Of a stretch of 8,060 nt of DNA, positions 1 through 5,437 are shown one piece after another (position 1 is the first letter of the stretch; the number at the start of each line of letters is the position of its first letter). Source of the stretch: Lachnospiraceae bacterium (lineage in GTDB: Bacteria; Bacillota; Clostridia; Lachnospirales; Lachnospiraceae); the NCBI GenBank assembly GCA_022798035.1, contig JAAWLS010000094.1, positions 1 to 8,060 on the forward strand, written 5' to 3'. Made by a program: the position numbers and the translations under genes. Below the pieces are notes generated by a model that had not been told where the DNA came from, ran no database searches, and saw only the letters and a list, made by a program, of their open reading frames with translations.

Positions 1-1793
1 CCGGAAGCCTCCTTGGAAGCCAGGGAAATCTGCTCGGAAATATCGCAGGCCGGAATCAGTTTTTCCGCGTTGGTGACATTGTAATTTTCCACCATAACTA
101 CTTTCAGATAAGGACTCACTTCCGGGTCATTTGCCGTCAGCTCCTGCAGACACAGAATCAGGTGAATGATATCCTTTGCAATCACATAAGCGGGAGCCGC
201 CTTCGCACCGAAAATTACGGTAATCGGTGTGGAAGGTTTCTTGCCCTTCTTGATTTCCAAATATTTGTGAATCACATACAACGCGTTCATCTGCTGGCGT
301 TTGTACTCGTGGAGACGCTTAATCTGGATATCGAAAATAGAATTTTCGTCAATCTCGATTCCCTGATAGGATTTGAGATAGGCAGCCAGCTGCTTCTTAT
401 TTTCGTGTTTGATTTCCAGCAGTTGTTCCAAGACTTTTTCGTCATCTGCAAAGGCCAGAAGTTTCTCCAGCTCCTCTGCATTCTTATGCCAGCCTTTGCC
501 GATTACTTCATCCAGATAATGGCTCAATCCCTTGTTGCAGTGCATGAGCCAGCGGCGGAACGTAACGCCGTTTGTCTTGTTGTTGAATTTTTCCGGATAG
601 ATTTTGTAAAAATTATTCAGCTCATTGTTCTTCAAAATTTCTGTGTGCAGATATGCCACGCCATTGACACTGTAACCGTAGTGAATGTCCATATGTGCCA
701 TATGTACACGGTTGTCGTCGTCGATAATAGCCACAGATTTATCTTTAAATTTATCCTTTACCATAGTGTCCAGCTCACGGATAATCGGCATTAACTGAGG
801 TACAGCCTTGTTCAGATAATCCATAGGCCATTTCTCCAAAGCCTCTGCCAGAATCGTGTGGTTGGTGTAAGCGCATGTTTTGGACACAATTTCAATAGCG
901 TCCTGCATACGGATTCCTCTCTCCATCAGAAGGCGGATTAGCTCCGGAATCACCATGCTGGGATGAGTATCGTTAATCTGAATTGCCGCGTAATCCGGCA
1001 AATCGTACAATTTGCATCCCTTTGCCTCGCACTCAGCCAAAATCAGTCTTGCGGCATTGCTCACCATAAAATACTGCTGATAGACACGCAGTAATCTTCC
1101 TGCGTCGTCGGAATCATCCGGGTACAAAAACAGAGTCAGGTTTTTGGCAATATCTTCTTTGTTGAAGCTGATGCCGTCTCCCACCAAATTCTCGTCTACC
1201 GTCTCAATGTCAAATAAATGCAGTTTGTTGGTTCTGTTTTCAAATCCGGTCACATCCAAATCATACATTCTGGAATATACCGTAAATCCTCCGAACTGCA
1301 CTGGATAGGCGACGTCTGTTCTAGTGAGCCAGCTCTCCTTCTCCATCCAGGGATTCTTATTTTCTTTCTGCAGGCGGTTCTCAAATGTCTGCAGGAACAA
1401 TCCGAAATGGTAATTCAGTCCGATTCCGTCTCCATTCATTCCAAGGGTAGCCATGGAATCCAAAAAACATGCCGCCAGACGCCCCAGTCCACCATTTCCA
1501 AGAGAAGGCTCCGGCTCTACCTGCTCAATCAGATTGATGTCTTTGCCGTACTGAGCAAGCATATCGGCCACTTCATCGTAAATACCCAGGTTAATCAGAT
1601 TGTTGGACAACAGCTTTCCAATTAGAAATTCTGCGGAGATATAATATATTTTCTTTTTTCCTTTATTGCTCTCTTTCTCTTTTGCCAAATCTTTTACAAT
1701 TCCCAGAAGTCCATAGTAAAGCTGTTCATTGCTGCAAGCTGCGATATTATTGCAGCACTTTTTCTCTAATAACTCTCTCACATTGACACTCAT
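1..1793 (-). CDS. glgP: Glycogen/starch (alpha-glucan) phosphorylase, 3' end cut by window edge
   Basis: A cytoplasmic PLP-dependent GT35 enzyme that releases glucose-1-phosphate from the non-reducing ends of alpha-1,4-glucans using phosphate. The frame is open from the ATG at 1793 to the window edge, giving 597 residues of a protein usually about 750-840 long. Family landmarks appear in order: [10 protein letters not shown] near residue 52, [19 protein letters not shown] from 99, the active-site segment IQINDTHP at 271-278, [10 protein letters not shown] from 406, and the [14 protein letters not shown] block at 487-500. The last visible residues are KEAS, the beginning of the EASGTGNMK motif that carries the PLP lysine, so that lysine lies only a few codons outside the window. 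The N-terminus is short (SAEFL by residue 54), as in bacterial rather than animal enzymes. The start is supported by an AGGAGG seven bases upstream. It is transcribed divergently from the regulator at 2118. No frameshift or internal stop was found in a codon-by-codon reading. Glycogen versus maltodextrin preference cannot be told. Confidence 0.97.
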   Translation of the reverse strand, partial: MSVNVRELLEKKCCNNIAACSNEQLYYGLLGIVKDLAKEKESNKGKKKIYYISAEFLIGKLLSNNLINLGIYDEVADMLAQYGKDINLIEQVEPEPSLGNGGLGRLAACFLDSMATLGMNGDGIGLNYHFGLFLQTFENRLQKENKNPWMEKESWLTRTDVAYPVQFGGFTVYSRMYDLDVTGFENRTNKLHLFDIETVDENLVGDGISFNKEDIAKNLTLFLYPDDSDDAGRLLRVYQQYFMVSNAARLILAECEAKGCKLYDLPDYAAIQINDTHPSMVIPELIRLLMERGIRMQDAIEIVSKTCAYTNHTILAEALEKWPMDYLNKAVPQLMPIIRELDTMVKDKFKDKSVAIIDDDNRVHMAHMDIHYGYSVNGVAYLHTEILKNNELNNFYKIYPEKFNNKTNGVTFRRWLMHCNKGLSHYLDEVIGKGWHKNAEELEKLLAFADDEKVLEQLLEIKHENKKQLAAYLKSYQGIEIDENSIFDIQIKRLHEYKRQQMNALYVIHKYLEIKKGKKPSTPITVIFGAKAAPAYVIAKDIIHLILCLQELTANDPEVSPYLKVVMVENYNVTNAEKLIPACDISEQISLASKEAS

Positions 1794-1800
1794 TCTCTTT

Positions 1801-1806
1801 CCTCCT
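1801..1806 (-). promoter_or_regulatory. Ribosome binding site of glgP
   Basis: The minus strand reads AGGAGG here, followed by seven bases (AAAGAGA) and the ATG at 1793. This is a full-consensus Shine-Dalgarno at ideal spacing and fixes the glgP start. Confidence 0.9.
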
Positions 1807-1842
1807 GTTTTCACTATGTTTTAAAATGCCAAAAACAATAAT

Positions 1843-1882
1843 TTTTATCGTTTACTATACTTTCATATTTCCCAAAGTTTCC
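1843..1882 (-). promoter_or_regulatory. Possible glgP promoter with overlapping cre-like site
   Basis: On the minus strand a TATAGT hexamer (plus positions 1854-1859) lies about 60 bases upstream of the glgP start and could be a -10 box. No good -35 is visible about 17 bases further up, where the minus strand reads GGAAAC, so an activator may be needed or the assignment may be wrong. Overlapping it, plus positions 1843-1856 read on the minus strand as AGTAAACGATAAAA, matching 12 of 14 positions of the catabolite-responsive consensus TGWAANCGNTNWCA (mismatches at positions 1 and 13). CcpA repression would suit a glycogen-breakdown gene, but this is inference from a degenerate match in A/T-rich DNA. 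Confidence 0.28.
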
Positions 1883-1911
1883 GGCACTTATTCTCTTTTC
1901 TACACCACTAT

Positions 1912-2038
1912 ATTATATGTATCAGTTCAGCCCACGCCATTCTGGGAGGCGTTCCCTACATGGCGTATCATCTGTACTCATTCAAGCAAGCACGATTCGC
2001 TCGTCTTATACGCCATGACTGAACTGTTACCATTATAT
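1912..2038. repeat. 7 bp direct repeat ATTATAT flanking the palindromic element
   Basis: ATTATAT occurs at 1912-1918, immediately before the left inverted end, and again at 2032-2038, one base after the right inverted end. The position at both borders is what an insertion target duplication would produce. The motif is pure A/T in A/T-rich DNA, so a chance match is possible. Confidence 0.45.
1919..2031. repeat. Palindromic MITE-like intergenic element, about 113 bp
   Basis: The ends form a long inverted repeat: GTATCAGTTCAG at 1919-1930 pairs with CTGAACTGTTAC at 2019-2030, 11 of 12 bases. Inside, ACGCC (1934-1938) pairs with GGCGT (1948-1952), and ATGGCGTAT (1960-1968) pairs perfectly with ATACGCCAT (2008-2016). 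The latter encloses a further stem, AAGCACGA (1988-1995) with TCGTCTT (2001-2007) and one bulged C. The whole folds as a three-way junction on either strand. It is richer in G/C than the A/T-rich DNA around it and is flanked by the direct repeat ATTATAT (1912-1918 and 2032-2038), which looks like a target-site duplication. It encodes no convincing protein. Terminal inverted repeats plus a flanking duplication are the mark of a miniature inverted-repeat transposable element. A structured non-coding RNA or a REP-like element are alternatives. Copies elsewhere in the genome cannot be checked here. Confidence 0.6.
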
Positions 2039-2058
2039 TCCTCACTTCCATATTTTTC

Positions 2059-2088
2059 TTGCAGTATGATGGCAAAATATAGTACAAT
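2059..2088 (+). promoter_or_regulatory. Candidate sigma-A promoter of the AraC / two-component operon
   Basis: TTGCAG at 2059-2064 (four of six matches to TTGACA) and TACAAT at 2083-2088 (five of six to TATAAT) are separated by 18 bases. Transcription would start near 2095, giving a leader of about 20 bases before the ATG at 2118. The palindromic element at 1919-2031 would therefore lie upstream of the transcript, not inside its leader. An overlapping TATAGT at 2078-2083 is an alternative -10. Confidence 0.5.
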
Positions 2089-2117
2089 ACTATCAAATTT
2101 AGGGAGGAACGGTAGAA

Positions 2118-3005
2118 ATGAATATTTTGGAATATGAAAATACCCAAGAGACAAAATCCCATGGACACGGCAATTTTCCCTTTAATATTTATCTTTGCAG
2201 CATCCCGTTGGACTTCAAATCAGTTCCCATTCACTGGCACAATGATATGGAAATCATCTATATCAAAAAGGGCAGAGGCCGCATCACCGTAAATCTGGAA
2301 CCTTACCCGGTCTGTCAGGGCGATATTGTCATCGTGCCGCCGGGCCAGCTTCACTCCATTGAGCAGCAGGAAAATTTCTCAATGGAATATGAAAATATTA
2401 TATTTCAGATTTCCATGCTGATGTCAAACCCCGGGGACGAATGCAGTGAAAAATTTTTTCAGCCTCTCCTGCAGGGGCAGATTCTCTTTCCCAATTATTT
2501 TCCCACAGACAGTCCTTCTTATCCGGCGCTGTCTCTCTGCCTGAACGCCATGGACGACATCTGCCGAACATTTCCGGCCGGTTATCAGTTTGCCGTCAAA
2601 GGCCAGCTTTTTTCTCTTTTTTATGCGCTGCACTCCGCTGCTCCCCTTCCGGAAAACCATCGAAAAAACAAATCTCTGGACCGTTTGAAGGACATTCTGA
2701 AATACGTGGAAATCAATTACAAAGAGAAGATTGCCATTGCAGACGCTGCCGAAATCTGCGGGTTCAGCCAATCTCATTTTATGAAATTTTTCAAATCCGT
2801 CATGGCCGTTTCCTTTACCGATTATCTGAACGATTACCGGCTGACTATGGCGGCAAGGCTGCTTCTGTCCTCCTCCGACTCCGTAGTAAATATTGCCGCC
2901 GAGACAGGATTTGAAAATCTCTCTTATTTTAACCGGATGTTTAAGCGGAAATACTGCTGCACTCCCACAAATTTCCGCCGGAAAAGCGAAGGAAAGGAGG
3001 AATGA
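2118..3005 (+). CDS. AraC-family transcriptional regulator with N-terminal cupin domain
   Basis: A 295-residue cytoplasmic DNA-binding regulator. Residues about 20-110 form an AraC-type cupin sensing domain, visible as HWHNDMEIIYIKKGRGRITV from 39 and QGDIVIVPPGQLHSI from 67. Residues about 187-288 form the double helix-turn-helix domain, with IADAAEICGFSQSHFMKFFK from 207 as the first and VVNIAAETGFENLSYFNRMF from 256 as the second, the most conserved part of the family. The length is typical for cupin-type AraC members. The start is set by AGGGAGGA at 2101-2108, nine bases before the ATG. The TGA stop at 3003-3005 directly abuts the response-regulator gene, with no room for a promoter between, so the two are very likely co-transcribed. 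A sugar or other small ligand is usual for cupin-type members but cannot be assigned. It is divergent from glgP and could also act there, or could serve the two-component and transporter module downstream. Confidence 0.93.
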   Translation: MNILEYENTQETKSHGHGNFPFNIYLCSIPLDFKSVPIHWHNDMEIIYIKKGRGRITVNLEPYPVCQGDIVIVPPGQLHSIEQQENFSMEYENIIFQISMLMSNPGDECSEKFFQPLLQGQILFPNYFPTDSPSYPALSLCLNAMDDICRTFPAGYQFAVKGQLFSLFYALHSAAPLPENHRKNKSLDRLKDILKYVEINYKEKIAIADAAEICGFSQSHFMKFFKSVMAVSFTDYLNDYRLTMAARLLLSSSDSVVNIAAETGFENLSYFNRMFKRKYCCTPTNFRRKSEGKEE

Positions 3006-3011
3006 CTTATC
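2994..3011 (+). promoter_or_regulatory. AraC/response-regulator junction: RBS, ATGA overlap and ATC at the expected start
   Basis: A strong Shine-Dalgarno AAGGAGG (2994-3000) ends the AraC gene. The only ATG, at 3002-3004, overlaps the AraC stop as ATGA but is one base from the Shine-Dalgarno and leads to a 13-codon frame ending in TGA at 3041. The response-regulator frame is instead the same as AraC's and contains no ATG, GTG or TTG until 3090. Eight bases after the Shine-Dalgarno, exactly where a start is expected, the in-frame codon is ATC (3009-3011), followed by codons for PAILVLEDD. Confidence 0.6.
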
Positions 3012-3671
3012 CCTGCGATTCTTGTATTAGAAGACGATTTTGAATTAAATCACACCATATGCACAGCCCTGCAAAAAGAAGGCTATCGTGTGTTTTGCGC
3101 ATATACCTGCCAGGAAGGACAGGCTCTTGCAAACAGCTATACCTTTGATTTGGCAGTCCTGGACATTAACCTGCCTGACGGGGACGGATTTCAATTCTGC
3201 AAATGGCTCAAAGCACGGAGCCATGTTTCCGTATTGTTTCTCTCCGCACGGGACTTGGAAGAAGACGTGCTGAATGGGTACGACTTGGGAGCGGAGGATT
3301 ACGTGACAAAACCATTTTCCATGAAAATCCTGCGCAGAAAAATTTCCGTTATCCTGACAAGAGAACCACAAAATCCAAAGGTTTACGACGATGGATTTTT
3401 AAGAATAGATTTTGAACTTGGGACGGTACAGACGGAACAAAGAGACTGCCCGATTACCCCTACAGAATACCGTATTTTGAAAAAACTAGTAGAGCACAAA
3501 GGACAGCTGCTGACCTATTCTGTCCTGCTGGACTCTCTGTGGCAGGAAGGAGTACAGCTTTTGGACAAACATGCCCTGGCTGTAAATATCAACCGGCTGC
3601 GCAAAAAAATTGAAACGGAAGGCCGCACCTATATTTCAAATGTGTACGGAATGGGGTATCTATGGAAATAA
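3009..3671 (+). CDS. OmpR/PhoB-family response regulator, start codon non-canonical or mutated
   Basis: A two-component response regulator, about 220 residues if begun at the ATC at 3009. The receiver domain (1-115) is complete in this reading: acidic pocket E8-D9-D10, phospho-acceptor D52 in VLDINLPDGDGF, S79 in VLFLSAR, and K101 in YVTKPF. The C-terminal winged helix (about 122-220) shows ITPTEYRILKKLVEHKG, HALAVNINRLRKKIE and the terminal YGMGYLWK. The frame has no ATG/GTG/TTG until a GTG at 3090, which would remove the acidic pocket and first helix and is unlikely to give a working receiver. So the true start is a rare ATC, a mutated ATG, or the ATG at 3002 with a +1 shift. The 3' end overlaps the kinase gene by 10 bases, suggesting translational coupling. 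Likely targets are the repeats at 4636-4671 before the transporter genes. The family call is firm, the start is not. Confidence 0.88.
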   Translation: MPAILVLEDDFELNHTICTALQKEGYRVFCAYTCQEGQALANSYTFDLAVLDINLPDGDGFQFCKWLKARSHVSVLFLSARDLEEDVLNGYDLGAEDYVTKPFSMKILRRKISVILTREPQNPKVYDDGFLRIDFELGTVQTEQRDCPITPTEYRILKKLVEHKGQLLTYSVLLDSLWQEGVQLLDKHALAVNINRLRKKIETEGRTYISNVYGMGYLWK

Positions 3672-4603
3672 CGTTAATTTTAATTCTTCTACTGTTCACA
3701 GGAATCCTTGCAGCTTCCCTGTGGAAAAACCATTGCCTGAAACGAGACATTTACGATTTCACCCTGCAGTTAAATGAGAGCCTGGATGATTTGATGAAAG
3801 ACAAAGAACTGCCTCCGGCTGCCTGCCGACAGGACGATTTGTGGGGAATGGTGTATGAGAAATTATGCCGCATCTCTCGCAAATACACTCGCAAAAGCCA
3901 AGAAATCTATGAAGAAAAAGAGAATTTGAAAGAACTGGTGTCTGACCTGTCACACCAGACAAAAACGCCTCTGGCCAACATAAAACTATATTTGGAAATG
4001 CTCTCGGAGGAAACAGCTTTAGCGGAACATCCTCATGATGAAACAGTTCTGGCAGAATATTTGAGAAAAATAAACGGACAGGTGGAAAAACTGGCCTTCC
4101 TTCTTCAAAGCATGGTAAAAATGTCCAGGCTGGAGACCGGAACTATCAAAATCCAAAAGATGGCGCATCCTATAACAGATACCCTGGCAGCCGCCATCGA
4201 AGCCATCCTCCCCCAGGCAGAGCAAAAACAGATTCTCCTTCACGTCTCCTGCGAAGAAACACTGCTGCTGAACCACGACAAGAAATGGACGGGAGAATCC
4301 ATTTTCAATATCCTGGACAACGCCGTAAAATACACAAAACCAGGAGGCAGCATTTACATTTCTGTAACTATGGAAACCATTTTTACCAAAATCAGTATTG
4401 CAGACACCGGCAAAGGAATCCCTATGGAGAGACAAGGGGCGGTCTTCGGCCGCTTTTACCGGGAACCGGAAATTCACGACAATGAGGGAATCGGCATTGG
4501 ACTGTATTTGGCGCGAGAGATTATATCCATGCAGAACGGATATATCCGCGTGGAATCAGAAGTTGGAAAAGGAAGTGTCTTTCATATCTATCTGCCAAAT
4601 TAG
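3662..4603 (+). CDS. Sensor histidine kinase, short, single membrane helix, no sensor domain
   Basis: A 313-residue membrane kinase that should phosphorylate the response regulator encoded just upstream. One hydrophobic helix (about 3-20) is followed by the positive stretch WKNHCLKR, placing essentially the whole protein in the cytoplasm with only two or three residues outside. Residues about 75-155 form the dimerisation and phosphotransfer domain, with the H box SDLSHQTKTPL and phospho-acceptor H98. The catalytic domain (about 205-312) has the N box FNILDNAVKY (N216, N220), G1 box DTGKGIP (248-254), F box FGRFYRE (262-268) and G2 box GIGIGLYLA (276-284). All catalytic boxes are intact. The gene begins inside the end of the response-regulator gene (10-base overlap). 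Its own Shine-Dalgarno is poor (GGGG at 3653-3656), consistent with coupled translation. The lack of a sensor region resembles BceS-type kinases that read their signal from a partner ABC transporter, here encoded next, although BceS usually has two helices. Confidence 0.93.
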   Translation: MEITLILILLLFTGILAASLWKNHCLKRDIYDFTLQLNESLDDLMKDKELPPAACRQDDLWGMVYEKLCRISRKYTRKSQEIYEEKENLKELVSDLSHQTKTPLANIKLYLEMLSEETALAEHPHDETVLAEYLRKINGQVEKLAFLLQSMVKMSRLETGTIKIQKMAHPITDTLAAAIEAILPQAEQKQILLHVSCEETLLLNHDKKWTGESIFNILDNAVKYTKPGGSIYISVTMETIFTKISIADTGKGIPMERQGAVFGRFYREPEIHDNEGIGIGLYLAREIISMQNGYIRVESEVGKGSVFHIYLPN

Positions 4604-4621
4604 CGTGCATTATCATTTGGC

Positions 4622-4654
4622 AGAAAAATCACAATTTTGTGATTTTTTCTTTTT
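4622..4654 (+). terminator. Weak A/T-rich terminator-like hairpin after the kinase gene
   Basis: AAAAATCACAA (4624-4634) and TTGTGATTTTT (4637-4647) are perfect 11-base complements separated by two bases and followed by a T-rich run through 4654. The geometry is that of an intrinsic terminator, but the stem has only two C:G and one G:C pairs and would be weak. Partial read-through into the transporter genes is plausible. The 3' arm includes one of the three TTTGTGATT repeats, so the element may instead, or also, be an operator. Confidence 0.42.
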
Positions 4655-4671
4655 GTGATTGGTTTGTGATT
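4636..4671 (+). promoter_or_regulatory. Three TTTGTGATT direct repeats, probable response-regulator binding site
   Basis: TTTGTGATT occurs exactly at 4636-4644, 4652-4660 and 4663-4671. The last two start 11 bases apart, about one helical turn, which is the arrangement bound by tandem dimers of OmpR/PhoB-type regulators. They sit on the -35 region of the promoter with a -10 at 4681, the usual position for activation by this family, and lie between the two-component genes and the transporter genes. Binding by the regulator encoded at 3009-3671 is inference. Confidence 0.5.
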
Positions 4672-4686
4672 TTTCTGTTCTATGAT
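4659..4686 (+). promoter_or_regulatory. Candidate promoter of the ABC transporter operon
   Basis: TATGAT at 4681-4686 (five of six to TATAAT) is preceded, with a 16-base spacer, by TTGGTT at 4659-4664, a poor -35. A good -10 with a weak -35 overlapped by direct repeats is typical of an activator-dependent promoter. The leader to the ATG at 4742 would be about 50 bases. The transporter start is marked by GGAGG at 4730-4734, seven bases before the ATG. Confidence 0.45.
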
Positions 4687-4741
4687 AAATCCATAAGAAA
4701 GACACCACAAATACCAAGCGCATAAACATGGAGGAATCATT

Positions 4742-5437
4742 ATGGAACATATCATCGTAAAAGCAGCTTCCCTAAAAAAATATTACAACATCGGCTCTCA
4801 GACGGTAAAAGCTTTGGACGGCGTAACCTTTCATGTGAAGGAAGGAGAATTTGTCTCAATTATTGGTAAGTCAGGCTGCGGCAAAAGCACTCTCCTTCAC
4901 ATGATAGGAGGACTGGATACTCCCACCAGCGGAACTGTCATCGTGGACGGCATGAACCTGTCCGAGATGAATCAAGAACAGCTGGCTCTCTTTCGGAGAA
5001 GAAAAGCAGGATTTATTTTTCAGCAGTACAATTTAATTCCGGATTTGACTGTCTACGACAACATCATTTTTCCTCTGAAATTGGATGGCGCGCAGATTGA
5101 TGCAGAACTGGTTCAGGAACTACTGGTCTCCCTTCACATGACAGACAAAGCAGAAATGTTCCCCTCCATGCTTTCCGGCGGTGAACAGCAGCGCACTGCC
5201 ATTGCAAGGGCTCTTGCCGCCAAACCATCTGTTATATTGGCAGACGAACCTACCGGAAACCTGGACACCTCCGCCAGCCACGACGTCATCGGGCTCTTGA
5301 AAATCATGGCTGAGAAATACCGCCAAACTCTCATCGTCATCACCCATGATTTGGATATCGCACAGATGGCCGACAGAATCATTCAGCTTCAGAATGGAAA
5401 AATATTGGAAGGGAGTGATTTTCATGCTGGCAAATAA
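4742..5437 (+). CDS. ABC transporter ATP-binding protein, MacB/LolD/BceA class
   Basis: A 231-residue cytoplasmic ATPase that powers the FtsX-type permease encoded next. All ABC motifs are present: Walker [10 protein letters not shown] (42-50), Q-loop within [10 protein letters not shown] (Q94/Q95), signature LSGGEQQR (144-151), Walker B with the family hallmark [12 protein letters not shown] (164-175), and switch histidine H202 in VITHD. Length and the ADEPTGNLD wording place it in the class working with mechanotransmission-type permeases (MacB, LolD, BceA), which move peptides, antibiotics or lipoproteins without carrying substrate through a conventional channel. The start is supported by GGAGG seven bases upstream. 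Its last 14 bases overlap the permease gene, so the two are translated together. Placement directly after a two-component system suggests an antimicrobial-peptide sensing or resistance transporter, but the substrate is unknown. Confidence 0.95.
   Translation: MEHIIVKAASLKKYYNIGSQTVKALDGVTFHVKEGEFVSIIGKSGCGKSTLLHMIGGLDTPTSGTVIVDGMNLSEMNQEQLALFRRRKAGFIFQQYNLIPDLTVYDNIIFPLKLDGAQIDAELVQELLVSLHMTDKAEMFPSMLSGGEQQRTAIARALAAKPSVILADEPTGNLDTSASHDVIGLLKIMAEKYRQTLIVITHDLDIAQMADRIIQLQNGKILEGSDFHAGK

Larger units (their letters stand above)
4621..4677. repeat. 14 bp perfect inverted repeat that competes with the terminator hairpin
   Basis: CAGAAAAATCACAA (4621-4634) is the exact reverse complement of TTGTGATTTTTCTG (4664-4677), 14 of 14 bases with a 29-base loop. 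Its 5' arm contains the same bases that form the 5' arm of the hairpin at 4624-4647, so the two structures are mutually exclusive in RNA. Confidence 0.6.

Noticed and set aside
162..1625. Open plus-strand frames at 162-794 and 1218-1625
   Set aside because: They lie antisense to glgP, whose minus-strand frame carries many family motifs without interruption. Their translations resemble no family I know and have no ribosome binding site.
1826..2168. Small overlapping frames in the intergenic region (1826-2137 plus, 1968-2168 minus)
   Set aside because: They run through the palindromic element and A/T-rich promoter DNA, lack Shine-Dalgarno sequences, and overlap the start of the AraC gene. Composition is not protein-like.
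3003..3011. AraC-response regulator fusion protein by UGA read-through
   Set aside because: The two genes do share a frame, but no selenocysteine-type hairpin or read-through context is evident, and a strong Shine-Dalgarno just before the junction argues for a separate start. Kept only as a minor alternative.
3090..3671. GTG at 3090 as the response-regulator start
   Set aside because: It removes strand 1, the acidic pocket and helix 1 of the receiver domain, has no Shine-Dalgarno, and leaves clearly homologous coding sequence (PAILVLEDD onward) unexplained upstream.
5346..5423. Upstream in-frame start for the permease at 5346
   Set aside because: It would overlap the ATPase gene by over 90 bases, and its 26 extra residues are the ATPase sequence read in another frame. 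The ATG at 5424 has a proper Shine-Dalgarno.
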